The notes under the pieces were generated by a model. That model did no database searches and was not told where the DNA came from. It saw nothing but the letters and a program-made list of their open reading frames with translations. Shown here one piece after another: positions 1-6,181 of a DNA stretch of 6,181 nucleotides. The stretch is from contig JAFDCT010000337.1 of assembly GCA_019312695.1 (NCBI GenBank), forward strand, positions 1 to 6,181, read 5' to 3'. The DNA comes from Deltaproteobacteria bacterium. Lineage in GTDB: Bacteria > Desulfobacterota > Desulfobulbia > Desulfobulbales > BM004. Within the stretch, counting starts at the first letter, position 1, and each line of letters opens with the position of its first letter. The position numbers and the translations under genes were made by a program.

Positions 1-36
1 GCCCTGGAAGAGCTCGTCCTGGAAAAAGCAAAATAA
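1..36 (+). CDS. C-terminal tail of an unidentified upstream gene (partial)
   Basis: The first 11 codons read ALEELVLEKAK and end in TAA at 34-36. The short peptide is rich in Leu, Glu and Lys and looks like the end of a helix, and its codon choice resembles that of the large gene downstream. The other two plus-strand frames are also open across this stretch (to about 150 and 162). Their translations are rich in Trp, Cys, His and Phe and run across the next gene's ribosome binding site, so they look non-coding. Eleven residues cannot identify the protein. Whether it is co-transcribed with the next gene is unknown; the gap to that gene's start is 117 bases. Confidence 0.42.
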   Translation, partial: ALEELVLEKAK

Positions 37-93
37 CCGGGATTGCAAGCAGAAATTTCATCCAATTTGGAGGATTTGTAGTTTTTCGCCATT

Positions 94-117
94 TGCATTT
101 AAGCATCTTAAGGTGCA
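94..117 (+). repeat. Small inverted repeat (hairpin) in the leader of the DUF748 gene
   Basis: TTAAG (99-103) and CTTAA (107-111) are perfect inverted copies around the loop CAT. The outer arms TGCA (94-97) and TGCA (114-117) also pair, leaving a small 1-by-2 internal loop. No run of T follows, so it does not look like an intrinsic terminator for the upstream gene. It could be an operator or a leader hairpin, or chance in AT-rich sequence. It lies 37 bases before the chosen start codon. I could not pick out a convincing -35/-10 promoter in 37-141. Confidence 0.3.
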
Positions 118-141
118 GTCAGGTTTGTTTTGGCAAACTTC

Positions 142-150
142 GGAGGTGAG
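142..150 (+). promoter_or_regulatory. Strong Shine-Dalgarno sequence that fixes a GTG start
   Basis: GGAGGTGAG at 142-150 is close to a perfect anti-16S match and sits 7 bases (counted from GGAGG) before GTG at 154. The open frame could formally begin at the TTG at 130, but that would place this ribosome binding site inside the coding region, and no comparable site precedes 130. The GTG at 154 is therefore the preferred start. Confidence 0.85.
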
Positions 151-153
151 GAT

Positions 154-3100
154 GTGAAAAAACGTGGAAAGAAGGTTCATAAATCCAGTGCCATGAGTAA
201 ACACCAGAAGATCCTCATTGGCATTGCCATAACTTTCCTGCTTTATTCACTTTTGGGCTTCCTGGTGCTTCCCGTGGTATTGAAAAGTATCCTTGAAAAT
301 AAGCTTTCCCAGAATCTCAAACGTGAAGTCACCATCGAAAATATCCAGATAAATCCTTATCTCCTGCGGGTTGCCGTCAGCAATTTCCAGGTCCAGAATC
401 ACGCCCGAGACCATAAGTTTATCGCCTTTGACCAGTTACACATCGACCTGGAAGGGGTCTCAATCTTTAAAAGAGCACTGGTTGTCAAGTCCCTGGTCTT
501 AAACGGCCCCAGGGTGAACATTGCCCGTTATAAGGACCTGACTTACAACTTTTCGGATATAGCAGTAGGATCAGGTCAAAAGAAAAAGACACCGGCCAAA
601 CCTTTTCTTTTTTCACTCAACAATATTGAAATACTTAACGGCGCCATTACTTTTCTTGATGAACCGAAAGACACGACCCACAGAGTCCGCAGCCTAAATT
701 TTGCCATCCCTTTCCTGTCCAATGTTGTGCACCATGTGGAAATTCATGTGGAGCCCTCCCTTACCGCCATCATAAATAATACGCCGGTAAATCTATCGGG
801 CCGGACCATCCCGTTTCATAATACCCGCAGCACAGTTTTTGACATCCGGGCCGGCAAGCTCAATATACCCGACTATCTATCCTATCTGCCCCGCAAGGGA
901 AATTTAACCCTGAAATCCGGTTTTTTAGACATCACTGCAACCCTGGGGTTTGAAATGCAGGCCGGCAATAAGCCGACCGTTACACTGGCAGGCGACTTTT
1001 CCATCAGGGAAATTGATTTAGCCACCGAGGATGAAACGTACCTGGCAATACCCCAGGTTGATATAAAACTGGTTGAGGCCAAACCCCTGGAGATGAATTT
1101 TCACTTTTCGCATTTCTCCATTGCTGAACCCGAATTTCAGCTGTACAGCACCCTGGACGGCGATCTCTTTCCCCTGGCCCTTTTAGCGGAAAACAGTAAG
1201 CCAAAAGCTGATGAACCGGGGACTAAAGACAACGACTCGGCCTTAAAACTGGTTGTGGATGAGATAGCTTTAAACCGCGGCACACTCCATTTTAAAGACC
1301 AGAGCAATACTGAACAATTCCAGGCTACCTTGCAGCCTATTGACATAAAGGTCATGAACCTCTCGACCCGGGAAGGCGCAGAAGCTTCCTATAAAATCTC
1401 TATGCTGACCGAAGCAGAAGAGAATATTGCCATAAACGGTATGATGAGCCTGAGTCCTTTTGGCACAAAACTGCATATCGCATTTCAGGATATGCAGATC
1501 CCACGCTACAGCCCTTACTACAGTGAATTTATCCTTCCCAGGATAATGGAAGGCAGCCTTGATCTTTCTGCAGATATTTCCTTCATGCGGAGCGGGAATG
1601 CCAACAAACTGAAAGCAGACAATATAACAGCTGCATTTGGTTCTGTTGCAGTCAATGACAGGAATAACGGCAAAATTCTTGCCATCCCTTCATTTGAGAT
1701 GAAAGAGACCTCCCTTGACCTGAATGAACGCGAGATTATCGTCGGTGACCTTGCAAGCAGCGATGGAGATATTCACCTGGAACGACAAAAAGAGGGATTT
1801 GTTCTTCTGAAGGAACTGCTTAGGCCAAGGGAAGAGCAGAAGAAAACTGATGCTGCAGAGGCAGATACTTCTCCCCGGTGGTCAGTAAAGCTGAAAAAAA
1901 GCGCTATCAGTCAATACAGTATCTTTCTGCTGGATCATACCTTTGCAGAACCGACAACTGTGGTGTTTGACAATCTCCGCCTCTCTGCTGAAAATATTTC
2001 AAACATTGAGAACCAGAAGGGTATGATCGATCTTGGGCTGCGTGTTGACAAAATGGGCATCATTTCAATAAAGGGGCCGGTCAATATTACACCCCTGTCA
2101 TTTTCGCTGACTCTTGATGCTGCCGACGTGCAGGTTAAAAACCTGCAGCCCTATTTTGCCGACAAGGTCACACTGGCCAACAGTGACGGTAATGTATCGC
2201 TCAAAGGACAACTCAAGGTTTCAAAGGACAAGGATCAGGCAATATCAGCGCAATTCAAGGGAAATGGAAGTATTACTGACTTCGTCTCCTTTGACCCCCA
2301 GGCCGGGGAAGAATTCCTTAAGTGGAAAAATCTCCGCCTTGGGGAAATGGATTATGACTCAGGTCGTTTTGCCTTCAGGATCAAGGAGGTCCTCTGGCAG
2401 GACTTTTATAATAAAATTATCGTTTTTGAGGATTCCAGCGTGAATCTCAAAGCAGTCATGAAGGGCCCATCTGGACAAGGCGTGGGACCCCTTGAAGCAG
2501 ATGCACCGGAAAAGGCTCCTGCGAAAAGCAGATCCCTGCTGGTTGAAATTGACTCTGTCAAGCTTGATAACGGGGAAATCGCCTTTCTGGACCGCAATAT
2601 AACTCCGAATTATACCAGCAGTTTTTCGGAATTAACCGGAACAATCACAGGATTGTCATCCCGGGCTGATGTGACGGCAGAGATAAATATCAGCGGCAAT
2701 CTTGACCAACATGCGCCGCTGCGAATTACCGGCAGGGTGAATCCTTTGCGGGATGAATTATATGCAGATCTGGTTCTTAATTTCAATGATATTGAATTAA
2801 GCCCCACAAGTCCTTATACTGGAAAATTTGTCGGTTATACTGTGTCCAAGGGCAAGCTCTCTCTCGACCTGCACTACCTGGTGGAAGGTAGAAGCATAAC
2901 TGGGAAGAACAAGGCATTCCTTGACCAATTCACCCTTGGGGATACGGTTGAAAGTCCTGATGCCATGAGTCTCCCGGTAAAGCTTGCAATTGCCCTGCTC
3001 AAAAACCGTCAGGGTGAAATTATCTTGAATGTCCCGGTTGAAGGCAACCTTGACGACCCAGAGTTCAGCATAGGAGGAGTTGTTTTCAAGGCGATCGTTA

Positions 3101-3717
3101 ACCTGATAGCTAAGGCCGCTACCTCCCCATTTGCTCTCCTCGGTGCCATCATTCCTGACGGTGAAGATCTGCAGTATGTTGAGTTTGAGCCCGGCAGTAC
3201 CCATATTGCCGTAGAATACACTGCCAATCTTGAGGCTGTTGCCAAGGCCCTGTACGAAAGGCCAGGCCTGGAAATGGATATTAGGGGCGATGTCAAGGCT
3301 GATGAGGAAAAACCTGTTCTGCACGAAAAGCAGTTTGCCCGGCTGCTGAAAAATGAAAAATTAAAAGAACTGACCAGGAAAAAAGAAATGGTTCTCGACC
3401 AGGAACAGATAATTATTGAGCCTGAAGAATATGAGACTTTTCTGAAAAAAGTCTACAAGGAGGCAACATTTGAAAAACCGAAGAACTTTATTGGCCTGGA
3501 CAAGAAACTGCCGGCAGAGGAAATGGAAAAACTGTTACGTGACAATATAAAAATAACATGGGACGACCTGCGTTTGCTGGCTATTGGCAGGGCAAATGCC
3601 GTAAAGGCCTTCCTGGTTGAGGCCGGCCCGGTCGAACCGGAAAGAATTTTTATTGTTGAGCCGATAATCGCAGAAGGGGAAGGTGGTTACAAACGAGCTG
3701 AAATGATAATTAAATAA
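154..3717 (+). CDS. DUF748 / AsmA-like membrane-anchored periplasmic protein
   Basis: Starting from GTG 154 (read as Met), the product has 1187 residues. A basic N-terminus (KKRGKK) precedes one hydrophobic segment at about 20-43. This fits a signal anchor in the inner membrane with the rest in the periplasm. Residues 47-137 resemble the AsmA-type N-terminal region: a VTIENIQINPYLL stretch, then a KDLTYNFSDI end typical of DUF748 proteins. The body, about 151-1002, is beta-rich and made of four similar units of 212-219 residues. The last holds the clearest DUF748 signature: SPYTGKFVGY, GKLSLDLHY, the GDTVESPDA loop and LPVKLAIALLK. The C-terminus (1005-1187) looks like a split OmpA-like domain. 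Family knowledge: AsmA-clade proteins (AsmA, TamB, YhdP, YdbH) act in outer-membrane biogenesis, probably moving lipids across the periplasm; DUF748 members are little studied. The exact substrate cannot be told. The stop codon lies 8 bases from that of the convergent rodA. A TTG start at 130 (1195 residues) is a less likely alternative. Confidence 0.9.
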   Translation: MKKRGKKVHKSSAMSKHQKILIGIAITFLLYSLLGFLVLPVVLKSILENKLSQNLKREVTIENIQINPYLLRVAVSNFQVQNHARDHKFIAFDQLHIDLEGVSIFKRALVVKSLVLNGPRVNIARYKDLTYNFSDIAVGSGQKKKTPAKPFLFSLNNIEILNGAITFLDEPKDTTHRVRSLNFAIPFLSNVVHHVEIHVEPSLTAIINNTPVNLSGRTIPFHNTRSTVFDIRAGKLNIPDYLSYLPRKGNLTLKSGFLDITATLGFEMQAGNKPTVTLAGDFSIREIDLATEDETYLAIPQVDIKLVEAKPLEMNFHFSHFSIAEPEFQLYSTLDGDLFPLALLAENSKPKADEPGTKDNDSALKLVVDEIALNRGTLHFKDQSNTEQFQATLQPIDIKVMNLSTREGAEASYKISMLTEAEENIAINGMMSLSPFGTKLHIAFQDMQIPRYSPYYSEFILPRIMEGSLDLSADISFMRSGNANKLKADNITAAFGSVAVNDRNNGKILAIPSFEMKETSLDLNEREIIVGDLASSDGDIHLERQKEGFVLLKELLRPREEQKKTDAAEADTSPRWSVKLKKSAISQYSIFLLDHTFAEPTTVVFDNLRLSAENISNIENQKGMIDLGLRVDKMGIISIKGPVNITPLSFSLTLDAADVQVKNLQPYFADKVTLANSDGNVSLKGQLKVSKDKDQAISAQFKGNGSITDFVSFDPQAGEEFLKWKNLRLGEMDYDSGRFAFRIKEVLWQDFYNKIIVFEDSSVNLKAVMKGPSGQGVGPLEADAPEKAPAKSRSLLVEIDSVKLDNGEIAFLDRNITPNYTSSFSELTGTITGLSSRADVTAEINISGNLDQHAPLRITGRVNPLRDELYADLVLNFNDIELSPTSPYTGKFVGYTVSKGKLSLDLHYLVEGRSITGKNKAFLDQFTLGDTVESPDAMSLPVKLAIALLKNRQGEIILNVPVEGNLDDPEFSIGGVVFKAIVNLIAKAATSPFALLGAIIPDGEDLQYVEFEPGSTHIAVEYTANLEAVAKALYERPGLEMDIRGDVKADEEKPVLHEKQFARLLKNEKLKELTRKKEMVLDQEQIIIEPEEYETFLKKVYKEATFEKPKNFIGLDKKLPAEEMEKLLRDNIKITWDDLRLLAIGRANAVKAFLVEAGPVEPERIFIVEPIIAEGEGGYKRAEMIIK
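604..3159 (+). repeat. Four tandem protein-level repeat units in the DUF748 protein
   Basis: Approximate units are 604-1242, 1243-1878, 1879-2535 and 2536-3159. Each opens with a motif of the type I-x-x-I-x-L-x-x-G-x-I-x-F-L-D. The four versions are NNIEILNGAITFLD, DEIALNRGTLHFKD, KKSAISQYSIFLLD and DSVKLDNGEIAFLD, with anchor Asp codons at 658, 1297, 1933 and 2590. Each also carries a second motif, a G followed by alternating hydrophobics, 85-87 residues after that Asp: SGFLDITATL, EGSLDLSADI, DGNVSLKGQL and KGKLSLDLHY. Three of the four also have a P-Y pair shortly before this motif (SPYY, QPYF, SPYT). The repetition is visible in the protein, not in the DNA, so the duplication is old. Confidence 0.75.
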
Positions 3718-3725
3718 AAAACGAA

Positions 3726-4844
3726 TCAATCATCTTTCCCCACCTGGTTCCGCCGCATGCGTATATTCATCAGGAGCCCTATACCGATAAGGGTTGTCAT
3801 CAAAGATGATCCGCCATAACTGAACATGGGCAGCGGGATTCCCACCACCGGCAAAAACCCCATGACCATCAGCAGATTGATGATCGCCTGCCAGAAGATC
3901 AGCGATACGATACCGAAAGCCAAAAGCACCCCGAACTTATCCCGGGACACAAGACAGACATTCAAACCCCAGAGGATCATGAAGAAATAAACGGCAAGAA
4001 AGAAAAGAGAACCGGCAAAGCCCCATTCTTCCGCCCAGACTGAAAAGGCAAAATCGGTATGGCGTTCCGGCAGGAAGTGGAGATGGCCCTGGGTTCCTTT
4101 CAGATAACCTTTGCCGAATTTAAGACCGCTGCCCACGGCAATTTTCGACTGCATGATATGATAGCCGCTGTTGGTCGGATCGCTTTCCGGGTTCAGAAAG
4201 GTTTCTATACGCTGCCTCTGGTAGGGCTTTAAAAAAAACTTCCAGCCAATGGGAATTACCGCCGCGCCTGTCCCGAAAATAATACCGATCGTCGACCATT
4301 TCAGCTTAACGAACAGGGTCATTGAAATAAAGATACCGGCAAACATGAGCGCTGTCCCCAGGTCGGGCTGCTTGAGAACCAGGACAAAAAACAATCCGGT
4401 AAGGCCAATGGGTACCAGCAGTTCTCCGAGAGTAAAGCCGTGTCCGGTATCCTTGCGGTAATAGTAGCTTGCCAGAGAGATGACCAGCATGAGCTTTGCC
4501 GGTTCAGAGGGCTGCAGCCGGAAAAAACCGAGATTGATCCAACGCTGGGTCCCGGCAATGCTGCCGCCCAGGAATAAGGCGGCCAGCAGCAGCCCGACGA
4601 CCATGAAATAAAGTGGATAATTCCACTTGAGCAGCAGCCGGTAGTCGAAGAGATGAATGATAATGATAAAAGAAATACCGGCGACGAAAAAGAAAAGCTG
4701 GCGTAGGAACAAATGGATTGTGGCATCGCCGCCGGCATAGGTGGCGCTGTATAGATTGATCAGCCCCATGATAGCAATCAAAAGCACTGCCGCAAGCATG
4801 ACCCAGTCAAAGTTTTTTATCAGCTGTCTGTCAATACGCAACAT
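3726..4844 (-). CDS. rodA: RodA (MrdB), SEDS peptidoglycan glycosyltransferase of the elongasome
   Basis: The 372-residue product matches the usual RodA length (about 370) and has about ten hydrophobic segments. RodA polymerises lipid II into glycan strands in the inner membrane, working with the transpeptidase PBP2 in side-wall synthesis. Signatures seen in order are GTQRWI (98-103), QPSEPAKL (111-118), KQPDLGTAL (158-166), RIETFLNPESDP (212-223), LPERHTDFAFSVWAEEWG (258-275) and GIPLPMFSYGGSS (335-347). Asp264, in the HTDF motif, corresponds to the essential SEDS aspartate known from RodA studies. An FtsW identity is less likely given the pairing with a PBP2 gene and the RodA-like motif forms. 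The ATG at 4844 is the only sensible start, because an in-frame stop lies at 4854-4856 just upstream. The ribosome binding site is weak: the nearest GGAAG is 17 bases before the ATG. No frameshift or missing key residue is seen. Confidence 0.96.
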   Translation of the reverse strand: MLRIDRQLIKNFDWVMLAAVLLIAIMGLINLYSATYAGGDATIHLFLRQLFFFVAGISFIIIIHLFDYRLLLKWNYPLYFMVVGLLLAALFLGGSIAGTQRWINLGFFRLQPSEPAKLMLVISLASYYYRKDTGHGFTLGELLVPIGLTGLFFVLVLKQPDLGTALMFAGIFISMTLFVKLKWSTIGIIFGTGAAVIPIGWKFFLKPYQRQRIETFLNPESDPTNSGYHIMQSKIAVGSGLKFGKGYLKGTQGHLHFLPERHTDFAFSVWAEEWGFAGSLFFLAVYFFMILWGLNVCLVSRDKFGVLLAFGIVSLIFWQAIINLLMVMGFLPVVGIPLPMFSYGGSSLMTTLIGIGLLMNIRMRRNQVGKDD

Positions 4845-4972
4845 TATTTTTATCTACTTATCTTCCAAAAAATTCTGCATAACTTTTATACATTCTTAAA
4901 TAATTTAAAAGTTGAGGAAAAATTTATCTGATCCTGTTTTCATCAATTCCTTAGTCATCATTTATTTGTTTT
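4845..4972 (-). other. AT-rich spacer between mrdA and rodA
   Basis: These 128 bases contain only 28 G or C by hand count (about 22 percent), far below the flanking genes. In the direction of transcription it lies between the mrdA stop and the rodA start. I see no GC-rich hairpin with a T run, so mrdA-rodA read-through is expected. Several TATAAT-like hexamers occur on the minus strand (for example TATAAA near 4885-4890) but none has a convincing -35 partner, so a separate rodA promoter is possible but unproven. A short minus-strand ORF of 18 codons (4905-4961) has no ribosome binding site and is not called. Confidence 0.6.
4881..4913. repeat. Inverted repeat in the mrdA-rodA spacer
   Basis: AACTTTTA at 4881-4888 and TAAAAGTT at 4906-4913 are perfect 8-base inverted copies with 17 bases between them. 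The second arm overlaps a 13-base odd-centred palindrome, TTAAATAATTTAA, at 4896-4908. The arms are almost all A and T, so the RNA hairpin would be weak; a protein-binding site is as likely as an RNA structure. Chance is a real possibility in sequence of this composition. Confidence 0.3.
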
Positions 4973-6181
4973 TCATTGCAGTGAGGCCTGTTTTTCCTGA
5001 ATCTCATCTGGTTTTGGCTCCATTTTTTTGGCAAAATACTTTTCCAAAACCTTCTTGGCAACGGGTGCTGCGGCTGAGCCGCCGTGACCGCCGTGCTCCA
5101 CCAGAACCGTCACGGCGATTTCGGGATTCTCCGCCGGGGCAAAACTGGTGAACCAGGCATGGTCCCTGTGTTTATAGACTACATCCTCCTCGTCAGTCTC
5201 CTTATACTTCTCCATGGTCACAACCTGGGCCGTGCCCGTCTTACCGCCCACCGTTATATCCTTTAATTTTGCTGCATTACCGGTGCCGTGCCTGTCATTT
5301 ACTGCTCCTACCAGGCCATCCCGGATCAAGGCCAGGTAATTATCCAGCCCCATAAGCTCCACATCCACTGTGGGGTCAAACTTCTTGATGACCTGCCCTT
5401 CGGGATCAATTATCTTTTCAACCAGGAAAGGCTTGTAGAGCATACCGCCATTGGCAAGAGCGACTGTCATCTGGCAGACCTGCAGGGGTGTGACAAGATT
5501 AAATCCCTGCCCTATTGCAATGGAAAGAGTTTCCCCTTCCTGCCAGGGTTCGCCTTTAGCCAGTTTTTTCCAATTGGCAGTCGGTATAAGGCCGGACTTC
5601 TCATATTCGAAAGCAATATTTGTTTTATGGCCCAACCCCATGTTGTTGGCATACTCGGCCAGCACATCGACCCCGACCAGCAATCCTACCCTGTAAAAAT
5701 ATACATCGCATGATTCTGCCAGGGCCCGATGCAGACTTACCGGACCGTGCCCACCCTCTTTCCAGCATCCGTATCTGCGGTTACCGAACGTCATGGACCC
5801 GGAACAGTAAAAGACCGTACTGGAATTGATCACTCCCTTAGAAAGTCCGGCAAGGGCAGTGACAACCTTGTAGGTCGAGCCCGGAGGGTATTGCCCCTGT
5901 ATGGTCTTATGGACCAGTGGCCGCTTGATATCATTAAGCAACCCCTGCCAGTTCTTAGTCGAGATGCCTCCGACAAAATCTTCCAGGTGGACCGGTGGGG
6001 CACTGGCAAAAACCAGAATGCGGCCCGAGTTCACATCCATGGCTATAACAGCCCCTGCCTTACCGACCATGGCCTTTTCCGCCTCAATCTGCAGATCAAG
6101 GTCAATGGTAAGCTGCAGGTCATTGCCCGGCAGGGGTTCTTTGCCCTTCAACTGGCGCTGCTCAAAACCGTGGGCATCAAC
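4973..6181 (-). CDS. mrdA: Penicillin-binding protein 2 (MrdA), elongasome transpeptidase, 5' part missing
   Basis: The reading frame stays open to the right edge, so the gene starts outside the window; the TTG at 6149-6151 is an internal Leu codon, not a start. The visible 402 residues cover the end of the pedestal region and the whole class B transpeptidase domain. The membrane anchor and dimerisation region, about 220 residues by comparison with E. coli PBP2, are not in view. PBP2 cross-links the peptidoglycan strands that RodA polymerises. Motifs, numbered from the first visible residue, are PGNDLQLTIDLDLQ (18-31), the acyl-enzyme site STYK in PPGSTYK (102-105; Ser codon 5876-5878), SCD (157-159; the SxN-type motif, in the SxD form known in PBP2) and KTGT (314-317; Lys codon 5240-5242). 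IGQG and the DHAWFTSFAP segment are also PBP2-like. Cys126, Cys139, His145 and Cys158 may bind zinc. A charged tail ends the protein. Co-transcription with rodA downstream is likely. Confidence 0.95.
   Translation of the reverse strand, partial: VDAHGFEQRQLKGKEPLPGNDLQLTIDLDLQIEAEKAMVGKAGAVIAMDVNSGRILVFASAPPVHLEDFVGGISTKNWQGLLNDIKRPLVHKTIQGQYPPGSTYKVVTALAGLSKGVINSSTVFYCSGSMTFGNRRYGCWKEGGHGPVSLHRALAESCDVYFYRVGLLVGVDVLAEYANNMGLGHKTNIAFEYEKSGLIPTANWKKLAKGEPWQEGETLSIAIGQGFNLVTPLQVCQMTVALANGGMLYKPFLVEKIIDPEGQVIKKFDPTVDVELMGLDNYLALIRDGLVGAVNDRHGTGNAAKLKDITVGGKTGTAQVVTMEKYKETDEEDVVYKHRDHAWFTSFAPAENPEIAVTVLVEHGGHGGSAAAPVAKKVLEKYFAKKMEPKPDEIQEKQASLQ

Noticed and set aside
123..138. GTTTG / CAAAC inverted repeat just before the ribosome binding site
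   Set aside because: A 5-base stem with a 6-base loop is expected by chance and no supporting signal is nearby.
2..162. Two further open plus-strand frames across the left edge
   Set aside because: Their translations are rich in Trp, Cys, His and Phe, and both run over the strong ribosome binding site at 142-150. The 36-base frame with Leu/Glu/Lys codons is more gene-like.
2797..3324. Minus-strand open frame of 175 codons opposite the DUF748 gene
   Set aside because: It is antisense to a well-supported gene, in a region with clear DUF748 motifs on the plus strand. Its translation shows no recognisable domain.
3628..3650. CCGGT-CGA-ACCGG hairpin followed by a T-containing stretch, as a terminator for the DUF748 gene
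   Set aside because: It lies inside the coding region about 75 bases before the stop codon, has only a 5-base stem, and is followed by AAAGAATTTTTA and not by an immediate T run.
4319..4738. Second minus-strand open frame of 139 codons inside rodA
   Set aside because: It is a shifted frame of rodA. The Ser/Cys/Pro/Trp-rich translation is what a membrane protein gene gives in the wrong frame.
4905..4961. Minus-strand 18-codon ORF (MMTKELMKTGSDKFFLNF) between mrdA and rodA
   Set aside because: There is no Shine-Dalgarno sequence before either ATG, it is very short and it lies in AT-rich sequence where such ORFs arise by chance. A leader peptide cannot be excluded, but nothing supports one.
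5288..5713. Plus-strand open frame of 141 codons across mrdA
   Set aside because: It is antisense to the PBP2 transpeptidase domain, whose SCD and KTG motifs and conserved spacing prove the minus-strand frame.
1..6181. Mobile elements, CRISPR arrays, tRNA or rRNA genes, toxin-antitoxin or defence genes
   Set aside because: No repeat-spacer pattern, transposase motif, terminal inverted repeats or cloverleaf was seen. Nearly all of the window is taken up by three housekeeping-type envelope genes.

Overview
The window suggests a Gram-negative bacterium, because it holds an AsmA-like DUF748 envelope protein beside the cell-elongation genes mrdA (PBP2) and rodA. The DUF748 protein ends in a split OmpA-like tail. 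From memory that tail style is common in Desulfobacterota and other former Deltaproteobacteria, so I lean towards that group. This is inference; no rRNA or marker gene is present. Base composition is moderate and the genes look native and intact.

Layout: positions 1-36 are probably the last codons of an unidentified plus-strand gene. A 117-base leader follows, with a small hairpin and a strong Shine-Dalgarno sequence. Then comes one large plus-strand gene (154-3717, 1187 residues) for a membrane-anchored periplasmic DUF748/AsmA-like protein. Facing it, with only 8 bases between the stop codons, is rodA on the minus strand (3726-4844). Upstream of rodA in the same direction is mrdA (4973-6181), which runs off the right edge and lacks its 5' part. 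A 128-base, very AT-rich spacer separates mrdA from rodA.

How the genes work together: PBP2 (transpeptidase) and RodA (SEDS glycosyltransferase) form the core synthase of the elongasome, which makes side-wall peptidoglycan in rod-shaped cells. The DUF748 protein is on the opposite strand and is not in their operon. Its family is related to AsmA/TamB/YhdP-type proteins, thought to form long lipid-conducting grooves between the inner and outer membranes. Any functional link to the elongasome rests on proximity alone.

The most notable structure is inside the DUF748 protein. It has four successive units of about 212-219 residues, each carrying the same two anchor motifs 85-87 residues apart and each preceded by a polar linker. 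An OmpA-like C-terminal domain appears to be split by a charged insert of about 90 residues. PBP2 carries a Cys-Cys-His-Cys set at positions matching the zinc site reported in another PBP2. I see no mobile element, CRISPR array, RNA gene or defence system here, and no clearly new system.
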